Source of the DNA: Methylotenera sp965234545
GTDB taxonomy: Bacteria > Pseudomonadota > Gammaproteobacteria > Burkholderiales > Methylophilaceae
Direction of reading: 5' to 3'
Assembly (NCBI GenBank): GCA_965234545.1
Contig: OZ248348.1
Coordinates: 62,001-126,000 of the forward strand
DNA: 64,000 nt
Each line of letters starts with the position of its first letter. Position 1 is the stretch's first letter. The notes beneath the pieces were generated by a model. It saw nothing but the letters and a program-made list of their open reading frames with translations, was not told the origin of the DNA and ran no database searches. The position numbers were made by a program, and so were the translations under genes. Below are positions 9,345 to 17,325 of this stretch, piece by piece.

Positions 9345-10550
9345 TTAAATTTTGGCCGAAGTGGCGGTGCCCCAAGTTGTGCGCCATCTGGTTTTAACGC
9401 CTGCCAAGCCTACCATTGCAAGCACAGCCAGCCCAGCGAAAATTAACAAACCAATTTGGTAGCTGCCGTAGGTTTGCTTAAAATAACCAAGGCTAGCGGC
9501 AAGATAAAAGCCGCCAACGCCACCAGCCATGCCAACCAAGCCAGTCATCACGCCAATTTCTTTGCGAAAGCGCTGAGGCACCAATTGAAATACTGCGCCG
9601 TTACCCATGCCTAATATGGCCATTACTGGCACGATGATGGCTAAGGCTAGTTGGTATGTCGCTTGGCCAAAACTCATGACAAATAACAATGCCGCCGCTA
9701 AACCGTACATGGCGAGTAAGGTGCGTATACCGCCAATTCGGTCTGCAATCATTCCGCCTATGGGTCTGACTAAGGAGCCGGCAAACACGCAGGCTGCCGT
9801 GCAGTAACCGGCATTCACTGCGCCCAAACTGTATAAGTCGTTAAAGTAAATTGTGAGTGATGAAGCTAAGCCAACAAACCCACCAAAAGTCACGCTGTAG
9901 AAAAACATAAACCACCAAGCGTCCTTGTCTTTTAAAATGGTCAAGTATTGACTGAGCGATTTTGCAGGCGGCGCATCTGGGCTGTCTTTTGCAAAAATAA
10001 GGTATACCGCTAGGGCAATCCCTAACGGGATTAAGGCTAAGCCGAACACATTATTCCAGCCATAGGCAACGGCTAAGCCAGGCGCAAACAGGGCAGCAAA
10101 TACCGTCCCCGAATTCCCTGCACCGGCAATACCAAGGGCCGTGCCTTGATGCTCAGGCGGATACCAGCGAGAGGCTAATGGCAGGGCCACGGCAAAGGCA
10201 GCACCTGCAAACCCCAAACCCACGCCTAACAGCAAGGCCTGCTGAAAAGACGCAATGCCATGCAGCCATGCGGCAAGCAAGCTTAGGATAACAACAACTT
10301 GGCCAATTAAGCCGGCCATTTTCGGTTTGATTTGATCCACCAGCACACCCATAACAATACGCAATAATGCCCCCGCCAAAACTGGTGTGGCCACCATCAG
10401 CCCTTTTTGCGTGGCAGTCAGACTTAAATCCGTGGCCATTTGCACTGCTAGCGGCCCCAACAGCACCCATACCATAAAACTTAAATCAAAATATAAGAAC
10501 GCTGAGAACAGCGTGGGTTTATGCCCGGCTTGCCAAAAACTACTTTTCAT
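9345..10550 (-). CDS. NarK/NasA-type MFS nitrate/nitrite transporter
   Basis: Twelve-helix major facilitator of the nitrate/nitrite porter family. The start at 10550 (MKSSFWQAGHKPTLFSAFLY) is preceded by GGAG at good spacing; a longer reading would overlap nirB. Characteristic elements are FLYFDLSFMVWVLLGPLA in helix 1, GxGNSG-type Gly-rich helices (GIAGAGNSGTVFAALFAPG, GMGNGAVFQLVPQRF) and the cytoplasmic Arg-rich loop RPIGGMIADRIGG. At about 401 residues it is the compact NarK type. There is no nrtBCD ABC system in the window, so this is the likely nitrate entry route. Confidence 0.93.
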   Translation of the reverse strand: MKSSFWQAGHKPTLFSAFLYFDLSFMVWVLLGPLAVQMATDLSLTATQKGLMVATPVLAGALLRIVMGVLVDQIKPKMAGLIGQVVVILSLLAAWLHGIASFQQALLLGVGLGFAGAAFAVALPLASRWYPPEHQGTALGIAGAGNSGTVFAALFAPGLAVAYGWNNVFGLALIPLGIALAVYLIFAKDSPDAPPAKSLSQYLTILKDKDAWWFMFFYSVTFGGFVGLASSLTIYFNDLYSLGAVNAGYCTAACVFAGSLVRPIGGMIADRIGGIRTLLAMYGLAAALLFVMSFGQATYQLALAIIVPVMAILGMGNGAVFQLVPQRFRKEIGVMTGLVGMAGGVGGFYLAASLGYFKQTYGSYQIGLLIFAGLAVLAMVGLAGVKTRWRTTWGTATSAKI

Positions 10551-10584
10551 CGTTTGCTCCTTGGTTGTATTAACTGAAATTTCT

Positions 10585-13014
10585 TTAGATGCTAATGACT
10601 TCAAACTCTTTTTGTAGCGCAGGTTTCTGCACACGCTCGGCCCAAGGGTCAACGGCCCCTTGCAAGGCGTAGAGCAAGCGCTCGTAAGCGGCTTTACGGC
10701 CTTCGGCATCTTCCAGCACGCGTTGCTTCACGTATTCCAAACCAACCCGTTCTATCCAATGCACGGTGCGGTCTAAGTAACGGGCTTCTTCTCGGTATAT
10801 TTGTATAAATGCACCTGAATACTCCAGTACCTCGTCGTGTGTTTTGACCTTGCACAAGAATTGTGCAACTTCTGTTTTAATGCCGCCGTTCCCGCCTACG
10901 TATATCTCCCAACCGGAATCCACGCCTATGATGCCAACGTCTTTAATGCCCGATTCGGCACAGTTTCGTGGGCAGCCGGATACGGCAAATTTCACTTTAT
11001 GCGGCGCCCACATGTGGTCAAATGCCTTTTCAATATCGATGCCCATTTGCGTGGAGTTTTGCGTACCAAATCGACAAAACTCCGAACCCACGCAGGTTTT
11101 TACCGTTCGAATGCCCTTGGCGTAGGCGTACCCCGAAGGCATGTCTAAGTCTTTCCACATGCCCACCAAATCTTCTTTCTTAACCCCTAACAAGTCGATG
11201 CGCTGGCCACCGGTAACCTTCACCATGGGCACGGCATATTTGTCAGCCACATCGGCTATTTTTCGCAGTTGGCTGGGGCTAGTGACGCCACCGTACATAC
11301 GAGGAATGACGGAATAGGTGCCGTCTTTTTGGATGTTGGCGTGCACACGCTCGTTAATGAAGCGTGATTGCGGATCATCCACGGCCTCATGCGGCCAGGT
11401 GGAAAGTAAATAGTAATTAAGGGCAGGTCGGCAGCTGGCGCAACCGTTAGGAGTGCGCCAAGCCATGCCTTTCATGGCATCCGGGATGTTGAGGTATTTA
11501 TGCTGACGAATTTCCGCGCGCACTTCTTCATGATTTTTATCCGAGCAACCGCATATTGCTTTGCTGGTCGATGGCGGCGCATAACCCCCGCCCAATGTCG
11601 AGGCCAATATCTGCTCAACCAGACCCACGCACGATCCGCAACTTGATCCGGCCTTGGTTTGTTTTTTAACGTCGTCTATGGTGAACAAGCCTTGGTCTTG
11701 AATGGCTTTCACAATGGTGCCTTTACACACGCCATTGCAACCGCACACTTCCATTTCATTGGTCATGGCAGCGGCTTTGTCTTGCCCTTGATGACCGGTG
11801 TTACCCAAGGAATCCTGACCAAACATCAGGTGATCACGAATCTCATGGATGGCTTTACCGTCCCTAAGCATTTGAAAATACCACGAACCGTCCGTGGTAT
11901 CCCCATAAAGCACGCTACCAATGATTTTGTCATTTTTTATAACGAGCTTTTTGTAAACCCCGCCAACGGCATCGTGCAAAACAATTTCCTCGGTGTTCTC
12001 GCCACCGGAGAAGTCGCCGGCACTGAATAAATCAATGCCAGTGACTTTTAATTTAGTGGAGGTGACGGAACCTTTATATAAGCCAATGCCAAAATTCCCC
12101 AAATGGGTGGCACACACTTTAGCCATTTCGAACAGGGGTGCGACTAAACCATAGGAAATGCCACGGTGAGCCACGCACTCACCCACGGCATAGATTCTTG
12201 GGTCAAAGGTCTGCATGGTGTCGTTCACCACTATGCCTTTGTCGCAATGGATGCCGGCAGATTCTGCCAGTGAAAAATTTGGCCGTATGCCCACCGCCAT
12301 TACCACCAAATCGGCAGGAATTTCTGAGCCATCAGTGAACATGACAGACTTAACCCGACCTAGCTCATCGCCGTGCAGTGTTTGGGTATTTTTGTTAAGT
12401 AGAAATTTAAGCCCCTTGTCTTCTAGATTTTTTTGCAGCATCGTGCCCGCTGTTTTATCCAGTTGTTTTTCAAGTAACCAGGCATTTTTATGCACAACGG
12501 TCACGTCCATGCCCTGAATGCGTAAGCCGTTTGCTGCCTCTAAGCCAAGTAAACCACCACCAATAACGACCGCGTGCCTATGCACTTTTGCGGCAGCGAT
12601 CATTTCATTGGTGTCTTTAATGTCGCGATAGCCAATGACGCCTGCAAGCTCCTTGCCCGGGATAGGGGGCATAAAAGGTTTGGAGCCCGTGGCAATCAGC
12701 AGTCTGTCGTAGTCGGCGCTGGTCCCATCTTCCGCATAAACCGTTCTGTTTTTACGATCAATTTTATGAACGCGCGCGTTGGTATGTAACTGGATGTGGT
12801 GCTCTGCGTACCATGCCCGAGTGTTTAAAATAATGTCATCGATGGTTTGCTCGTTGGCTAGCACCGGTGAGAGCATAATGCGGTTGTAATTGGGGTAAGG
12901 CTCGTCACCAAACACGGTTATGTCATAAATGTCCGGCGCTATTTTTAATAACTCCTCTACTGTCCTCATTCCCGCCATACCATTGCCCACCACCACTAAT
13001 TTCATTTTTTGCAC
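10585..13014 (-). CDS. nirB: Nitrite reductase (NADH) large subunit NirB
   Basis: Siroheme enzyme that reduces nitrite to ammonium in the cytoplasm. Domains in order: FAD/NAD(P)H oxidoreductase (GNGMAGMRTVEELL; second Rossmann motif VVIGGGLLGLEAANGLR), BFD-like [2Fe-2S] module (CGCNGVCKG...SSCGSC, about 420-470), ferredoxin-like half domain, and the siroheme/[4Fe-4S] domain with TCVGSEFCRFG and SGCPRNCAESG. Length 809 residues is normal. The GTG at 13014 is preferred over the ATG at 13005 because GAGGAG sits six bases upstream of the GTG but fifteen from the ATG. Confidence 0.97.
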   Translation of the reverse strand: MQKMKLVVVGNGMAGMRTVEELLKIAPDIYDITVFGDEPYPNYNRIMLSPVLANEQTIDDIILNTRAWYAEHHIQLHTNARVHKIDRKNRTVYAEDGTSADYDRLLIATGSKPFMPPIPGKELAGVIGYRDIKDTNEMIAAAKVHRHAVVIGGGLLGLEAANGLRIQGMDVTVVHKNAWLLEKQLDKTAGTMLQKNLEDKGLKFLLNKNTQTLHGDELGRVKSVMFTDGSEIPADLVVMAVGIRPNFSLAESAGIHCDKGIVVNDTMQTFDPRIYAVGECVAHRGISYGLVAPLFEMAKVCATHLGNFGIGLYKGSVTSTKLKVTGIDLFSAGDFSGGENTEEIVLHDAVGGVYKKLVIKNDKIIGSVLYGDTTDGSWYFQMLRDGKAIHEIRDHLMFGQDSLGNTGHQGQDKAAAMTNEMEVCGCNGVCKGTIVKAIQDQGLFTIDDVKKQTKAGSSCGSCVGLVEQILASTLGGGYAPPSTSKAICGCSDKNHEEVRAEIRQHKYLNIPDAMKGMAWRTPNGCASCRPALNYYLLSTWPHEAVDDPQSRFINERVHANIQKDGTYSVIPRMYGGVTSPSQLRKIADVADKYAVPMVKVTGGQRIDLLGVKKEDLVGMWKDLDMPSGYAYAKGIRTVKTCVGSEFCRFGTQNSTQMGIDIEKAFDHMWAPHKVKFAVSGCPRNCAESGIKDVGIIGVDSGWEIYVGGNGGIKTEVAQFLCKVKTHDEVLEYSGAFIQIYREEARYLDRTVHWIERVGLEYVKQRVLEDAEGRKAAYERLLYALQGAVDPWAERVQKPALQKEFEVISI

Positions 13015-13029
13015 GTGCTTCTCCTCAAA

Positions 13030-13779
13030 CTAGGCGGCTATTTCTAGAGCAGCCAATAAACTTTCACTACGAGCCAACCGAACAACTTCACCGATAACAA
13101 TGATTGCTGGGCTAGCTAAATTTTCTTGGTTTACTGCCATAGGCAGCATACTTAGTGGCGCTTTTACATGCTTCTGCGTTTCCAAGGTCCCATGCTGAAT
13201 CGCTATGCTAGGCATCGCACGATCCATACCCGCGGCCAGTAAATTCCGTACTATGTCCGGCAGATGCTTAATGCCCATGTATACGACCAAGGTGGTTTGA
13301 CTGGCTACCAGGGCTTGCCAATTAGGCTGTTCGTTATCTTGCGTATGCCCCGTTAAAAAAGTAACGCCATGGGTAAATGCTCTATGCGTAACGGGGATGC
13401 CTAAGCTTGCCGGCACCGCTATACCACTGGTGATGCCTGAGATGACTTGGTAATTGATGCCAGCCGTTTGCAAGGCCAGCATCTCTTCACCGCCGCGCCC
13501 AAATAAAAAAGGATCGCCGCCTTTTAAGCGCACCACCGTTTGCCCAAGCTCCGCTAATGAAATCATCATGCGATTGATAAAATGCTGCGGCGTGGACTTG
13601 CAACCGCCTCGTTTGCCAACGTAGACCACTCTGGCTTGGGGGCAATGCGTTAATAAGTCCGGATTCACCAGATCATCCACCAACACCACATCGGCACCTT
13701 GCAAAGCACGAACGGCTTTTAAGGTAATGAGTTCTGGATCACCGGGACCTGCTCCGACAATAAATACTGTGCCTGTCAT
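13030..13779 (-). CDS. cobA: Uroporphyrinogen-III C-methyltransferase (siroheme branch)
   Basis: SAM-dependent double methylation of uroporphyrinogen III to precorrin-2, first step toward the siroheme needed by NirB. Motifs are VFIVGAGPGDPELITLKA at the N-terminus, VGKRGGCKSTPQ, VRLKGGDPFLFGRGGEE, ISGITSGIAVPASLGIPVTHR and LVVYMGIKHL. It is single-domain (about 249 residues), without the CysG dehydrogenase/ferrochelatase part, so those steps must be encoded elsewhere. The start MTGTVFIVG at 13779 is chosen over an in-frame Met four codons upstream. It lies in the middle of the nitrate operon, 16 bp before nirB. Confidence 0.95.
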   Translation of the reverse strand: MTGTVFIVGAGPGDPELITLKAVRALQGADVVLVDDLVNPDLLTHCPQARVVYVGKRGGCKSTPQHFINRMMISLAELGQTVVRLKGGDPFLFGRGGEEMLALQTAGINYQVISGITSGIAVPASLGIPVTHRAFTHGVTFLTGHTQDNEQPNWQALVASQTTLVVYMGIKHLPDIVRNLLAAGMDRAMPSIAIQHGTLETQKHVKAPLSMLPMAVNQENLASPAIIVIGEVVRLARSESLLAALEIAA

Positions 13780-13798
13780 GACGTATACCAATCGTTGA

Positions 13799-15124
13799 TT
13801 AAAAGAGATAACTTGAGGTTAACCAAAGCTTGTCGGTATTGCGGTACCGAGTCGCGGCAGATACGCCACCGTAATAATCACCTTCATTAAACGTGCCGTA
13901 CTCCAGTTTTGCGCTGGTTTGTTTGTTGTAGGCATAGGCCATTGAAAAATCCCATTCCTTGCCATAGTGCTTTCCCGTACCGGCGCCCGTGCTAAAGTCT
14001 TGGTCGGCATTAAACCAGTGGTATTCTGTAAGAAAAGTGAAGTCCTGCCATTTTCCGCCTGCCGTGATGTAGCTGTCTTTAATGCCATGCACCGGCGTGC
14101 TGGCGGCAAACTTATCTACCCATCCTTGGAATAAATGGTTGGTGCCAAGCGGGGTCTGGAAAGCGTAGAGGGCATTATTCGTGCCCAGTAACTCTTGGTC
14201 AGCCCTAACATACCAACTGCCCTTGGCCACGCCTAAGCCCAACTTATAGTAATCGGCCTTGATATGGCTATCGCCACCAGCAATGTCTGCTTGCTGAGCG
14301 TATTCAGCGGTGTACAGCAACTGCCAATGCGCATCAATCGGGTGGCGACCATCGGCCCGAATGCCTAAGCTACGATTGGAAAGATTGACCAGGCTCGATG
14401 GGTTAGCTGAGCCAGTAACGGCAAACTTATCGTCGTTTGCGTCGTACCAATAACCGTAAGCGGTCAGATTCTCTGTTGGGCTTAAATGGTAGCTTGCGTG
14501 CAAAATGCCGGTATTTTCGTTCAGTTGCTGCGAAGTGCTTGCTTTGCGAAATTGCGTGTAATAACCCGCCTGGATATCCGTATTCGTTATACTTTTGTTC
14601 TCAACAGTAAGGCCAGTGAAGACTTGCATGACTTGACGAAATTCAACGTTACCAATGAAGCGCACGTTGTCCAATTTCAAGGACTGTTGGCCCAATCGTA
14701 CTTGAGTGTCTGGAATAGCAGTCCAATCTAAGTAAAGTTGATTTACATTGTAGTAATTCGGATCTTGCACGACGGCATAACCTGCCTTACCAGCCGCGTT
14801 AATGTTCCATTTTTTATCATTGAAATCGCCGTTCAAGTCGGTTACACCAATCAACTGCGCCCCTAAACTAAAGTTATTAACCGCGGCGGTTTGCCAACCT
14901 ATCAGGCTGCGTAAGGTAAAGGCATTGGCATTTTTTAAATTGTTGCTGCTGTCTTGATTCACATTTTCATAACGCAGTCTGAAACCAGTCATGGATTGCC
15001 CGTTTTTTATTGCATCCGTTAGGGTGTAAGTGCTGGTGTCGGCCTCATTAGCAAAACTCGCTAAACTGCTAAGCCCAAGCGCAATAAGTAAGCTCAGTTT
15101 TTTTAAACTCGGGTGTCTAGTCAT
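13799..15124 (-). CDS. Alginate-export-type outer-membrane beta-barrel porin
   Basis: A 441-residue secreted barrel protein. The N-terminus is a signal peptide (KKLSLLIALGLSSLASFA, cleavage near residue 25). The body is rich in alternating aromatic and polar residues, with repeated strand-like stretches such as FRLRYENVNQDS and WYVRADQELLG. The chain ends in Phe (WLTSSYLF), the usual signal for barrel assembly. It resembles porins annotated as alginate_exp family in betaproteobacterial nitrate clusters. Its place between the sensor gene and cobA suggests a channel for nitrate or nitrite across the outer membrane; this role is inferred. Confidence 0.85.
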   Translation of the reverse strand: MTRHPSLKKLSLLIALGLSSLASFANEADTSTYTLTDAIKNGQSMTGFRLRYENVNQDSSNNLKNANAFTLRSLIGWQTAAVNNFSLGAQLIGVTDLNGDFNDKKWNINAAGKAGYAVVQDPNYYNVNQLYLDWTAIPDTQVRLGQQSLKLDNVRFIGNVEFRQVMQVFTGLTVENKSITNTDIQAGYYTQFRKASTSQQLNENTGILHASYHLSPTENLTAYGYWYDANDDKFAVTGSANPSSLVNLSNRSLGIRADGRHPIDAHWQLLYTAEYAQQADIAGGDSHIKADYYKLGLGVAKGSWYVRADQELLGTNNALYAFQTPLGTNHLFQGWVDKFAASTPVHGIKDSYITAGGKWQDFTFLTEYHWFNADQDFSTGAGTGKHYGKEWDFSMAYAYNKQTSAKLEYGTFNEGDYYGGVSAATRYRNTDKLWLTSSYLF

Positions 15125-15154
15125 GTTGAAAATCCATTAATTTATAAAATTGCG

Positions 15155-16303
15155 TTAAAGCTTAAAACTGTTCGCATAACCGACGGGGTTTTCCCCATCC
15201 CAGACACGCCCGTCCATCAACCGGCTTGAGCGCAGGCGGTTTTTTGGAACAGCAATCGCCAGTGCCTCGGCCGCTTCGGTATAGAGATCGATGCGATTTA
15301 TTTTTTTCGCCAGGGCCAAGTAATCCGGGTCTGACTTTAATAAACCCCAGCGTTTGAACTGGGTCATGAACCACATGCCATCTGAGAGGTAGGGGAAGTT
15401 CACCGCCCCATCATTAAAGAATTTAATGGCGTGTTCGTCTTGCCACTGCTTGCCATTGCCGTTATCGTACATTCCAACGAACCGATCATGAATGACTTGC
15501 TTGGGCGCGTCGATTAAGTCGGGGCCTGCCAACAGGTCTGAGACTTGCTGGCGATGCGCTATGGCATCTAAATAACGGCAGGCATCTAATACGGCCATCA
15601 CCATGGCCCGACATGTTTTTGGGTAAAGATCGGCAAATTCGGCAGTAACCCCTAATACCTTCTCAGGATGGTCCGGCCAGACGTCTTGACTGGTTGCAAC
15701 CGTGAACCCAAGCTGGTCATACACGGCCCTGGCATTCCATGGCTCACCAGCACAGAAGCCGGCTATGTTCCCAGCGCTAAGGTTGGATACCATTTGTGGC
15801 GGTGGAACCACGGTCGTATTTATGTCTTGAAGTGGATGTATGTCATGGCTAGCCAGCCAGTAATAAAGCCACATGGCATGCGTACCGGTAGGAAAAGTTT
15901 GGGCAAAGGTAAGCCGGTCTTTTTGCTGCAGTAAATAAGCCTTTAATTGATCGCCAGAATGAACCCCGGCATCTTTTAATTGATTCGAGAGCGTTATTGC
16001 TTGGCCATTTTGATTGAGCGTCATTAATACCGACAGGTCTTTTTGTTGCCCGCCTAGGCCAAGTGCAACGCCATAGATCATTCCATACAATGCATGAGCC
16101 GCATGCAGGTCGCCGCTTATTAATTTGTCGCGAATGGCAGCCCAAGAGGGTTCTCTGGATAAATTAATCTTAAGGCCGTATTTTTTATCAAACCCCATCT
16201 TGGCAGCGACAACAATAGGCGCGCAATCCGTTAGCGGGATAAAGCCCATCGTGACTTCAGGTAGTTCTGGCATGGCTAAATTTTTAAACTCCATATGACT
16301 CAT
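15155..16303 (-). CDS. nasS: NasS-like cytoplasmic nitrate/nitrite sensor (NrtA/CmpA family)
   Basis: Periplasmic-binding-protein fold of the NrtA/CmpA/NasS family: MGFIPLTDCAPIVVAAKMG near the N-terminus, SAGNIAGFCAGEPWNARAV in the middle and PEKVLGVTAEF. Translation is taken from 16303 (MSHMEFKNL); a longer in-frame reading would start within the terminator hairpin of the leader. From either 16303 or the ATG at 16294 there is no Sec or Tat signal peptide, and no NrtB/NrtC genes are nearby. This fits the soluble sensor NasS, which binds NasT and releases it when nitrate or nitrite is present, rather than the transport lipoprotein NrtA. It lies downstream of the attenuator that NasT is expected to control. 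Confidence 0.82.
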   Translation of the reverse strand: MSHMEFKNLAMPELPEVTMGFIPLTDCAPIVVAAKMGFDKKYGLKINLSREPSWAAIRDKLISGDLHAAHALYGMIYGVALGLGGQQKDLSVLMTLNQNGQAITLSNQLKDAGVHSGDQLKAYLLQQKDRLTFAQTFPTGTHAMWLYYWLASHDIHPLQDINTTVVPPPQMVSNLSAGNIAGFCAGEPWNARAVYDQLGFTVATSQDVWPDHPEKVLGVTAEFADLYPKTCRAMVMAVLDACRYLDAIAHRQQVSDLLAGPDLIDAPKQVIHDRFVGMYDNGNGKQWQDEHAIKFFNDGAVNFPYLSDGMWFMTQFKRWGLLKSDPDYLALAKKINRIDLYTEAAEALAIAVPKNRLRSSRLMDGRVWDGENPVGYANSFKL

Positions 16304-16460
16304 CTCGGCAGTAATCAAATTCAAAAAACAAAAAAAGGCGTCCTGCAACCGGTTAAAAAACCATTGCAAGGACGCCTTTGCCCTGTGGGTAATCGTTACC
16401 CAATACATTTAGAACTTAGCGTTACGAACTGCCTGTAACGCCACAATCAATACCTTGTGA
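16304..16460 (-). promoter_or_regulatory. Nitrate-operon leader with two hairpins before a terminator (probable NasT target)
   Basis: Between nasT and nasS the minus strand can form two short hairpins (GCGTTAC/GTAACGC at 16417-16439; TGGGTAA/TTACCCA at 16386-16402), followed directly by a strong intrinsic terminator. Tandem hairpins just ahead of a terminator are the established arrangement for ANTAR-domain antiterminators such as NasT/NasR. The loops do not clearly show the canonical six-base A1/G4 pattern by eye, so binding by NasT is inferred from layout and from the adjacent nasT gene. Confidence 0.75.
16331..16379 (-). terminator. Intrinsic terminator (attenuator) inside nitrate operon leader
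   Basis: On the minus strand, stem AAAGGCGTCC...GGACGCCTTT with further pairing of TTGCA across the loop, followed by a run of T residues. It lies upstream of the nasS start and therefore stops transcripts before the structural genes unless antitermination occurs. Confidence 0.88.
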
Positions 16461-17036
16461 TTAAAGTGGCCTCGTTGCCGCTTCAATCACTTCCCTTGCT
16501 AACACTGCAATACGCTTACTTTGGCCCATCGCCATGCTGCGCAACATCGCGTAAGCATGATCTTCATCAAAATCGTGCGCTTTCATTAAAAGGCCTTTAG
16601 CCCTCTCAAGAAGCTTTCTTTCGGCTAACTTAAGTTTAGTTTGGTCTAGCTCATCTTTTAATAACTTAACTTCTTCGAACCTTACAATCGCTGCATTGAT
16701 CACTGGCATTAAACTGTCCGATGCCAAGCTGCCTACCACGTAGGCCGACACGCCCACTTTAGTTGCCGCCCGCATTTTTTGTATGTCGCCATCGTGGGTA
16801 AACATGACGATAGGCTTAGGCACCGTCTCGTTCATGACACACAGGTTTTCTAAGGTGTCTCTACTGGGCGAGTCTGTATCTATAATGACTATGTCGGGTT
16901 GCATCTCACGCACTGCAACGTCCAAATTTTCAGTAGTGGATAAATGCGCAATAACGTTATAACCTGCATCGGCTAATGATTTTTTTAATGGTGCACATCG
17001 CACCAAATCGTCATCCACCAACATTACTAAGAGCAT
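16461..17036 (-). CDS. nasT: NasT-type ANTAR antitermination regulator
   Basis: A 191-residue two-domain protein. The N-terminal half is a receiver-like domain (LVMLVDDDLVRCAPLKKSL, acidic pair DD near residue 8, DIVIIDTDSPSRDTL around residue 53). The C-terminal ANTAR RNA-binding domain spans about 125-188 (LAERKLLERAKGLLMKAH, DEDHAYAMLRSMAM). The family prevents termination at leader hairpins of nitrate and nitrite assimilation operons and is held inactive by NasS. It is the first gene of the operon, with a sigma-54 type promoter about 36 bp upstream of its start and the target leader right behind it. Confidence 0.93.
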   Translation of the reverse strand: MLLVMLVDDDLVRCAPLKKSLADAGYNVIAHLSTTENLDVAVREMQPDIVIIDTDSPSRDTLENLCVMNETVPKPIVMFTHDGDIQKMRAATKVGVSAYVVGSLASDSLMPVINAAIVRFEEVKLLKDELDQTKLKLAERKLLERAKGLLMKAHDFDEDHAYAMLRSMAMGQSKRIAVLAREVIEAATRPL

Positions 17037-17071
17037 TACAAATCCAATAATTCATTGCTACAAACAGTTTA

Positions 17072-17087
17072 AGCAATTAGCATGCCA
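17072..17087 (-). promoter_or_regulatory. Sigma-54 (-24/-12) promoter for the nitrate operon
   Basis: Minus-strand TGGCATG-CTAA-TTGCT matches the RpoN consensus TGGCACG-N4-TTGCW with one mismatch and exact GG-to-GC spacing (GG at 17086-17085, GC at 17074-17073). The predicted transcript start is near 17061, just ahead of the nasT ATG at 17036. Confidence 0.82.
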
Positions 17088-17177
17088 ATTATTATTAATA
17101 ATGAATAACGCATTGATTTTTATGGGCATATCGTCAATAAACAGCCTCTAATTTTCCAGCGGCAAGCCCTGGGCCGC

Positions 17178-17192
17178 GCACCATTGCAGTGC
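17178..17192. promoter_or_regulatory. NtrC-like enhancer dyad
   Basis: GCACC-N5-AGTGC matches the NtrC dyad GCACC-N5-GGTGC in nine of ten conserved positions. It is centred about 125 bp upstream of the predicted sigma-54 start site, a normal enhancer distance. A lone half-site GGTGCA lies at 17241-17246. Confidence 0.6.
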
Positions 17193-17275
17193 TCATGCAT
17201 GATTAAATGAATTAAATTCACAGGGCGAGCTTGCTAAAACGGTGCAAAAAAGCCTTAGGTCGCTGGATGCGCTTT

Positions 17276-17319
17276 AGGCCAACAAAAAAGCCAGCATACG
17301 CTGGCTTTTTTGTTGGCCT
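17276..17319. terminator. Perfect 20-bp inverted repeat terminator 3' of thiC
   Basis: Two 20-base arms separated by four bases (core AAAAAAGCCAGC / GCTGGCTTTTTT, outer AGGCC / GGCCT). It has T-runs on both strands, so it can end thiC transcripts and insulate the divergent regulatory region of nasT. Confidence 0.9.
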
Positions 17320-17325
17320 GTCAGC

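Noticed and set aside
16303..16408. Extended N-terminus of the NasS-like protein
   Set aside because: It would place coding sequence over the terminator hairpin and adds residues not found in the family; starts at 16303 or 16294 fit better.
17230..17246. Second full NtrC dyad beside GGTGCA
   Set aside because: Only the right half matches; the left half shows no resemblance to TGCACC.
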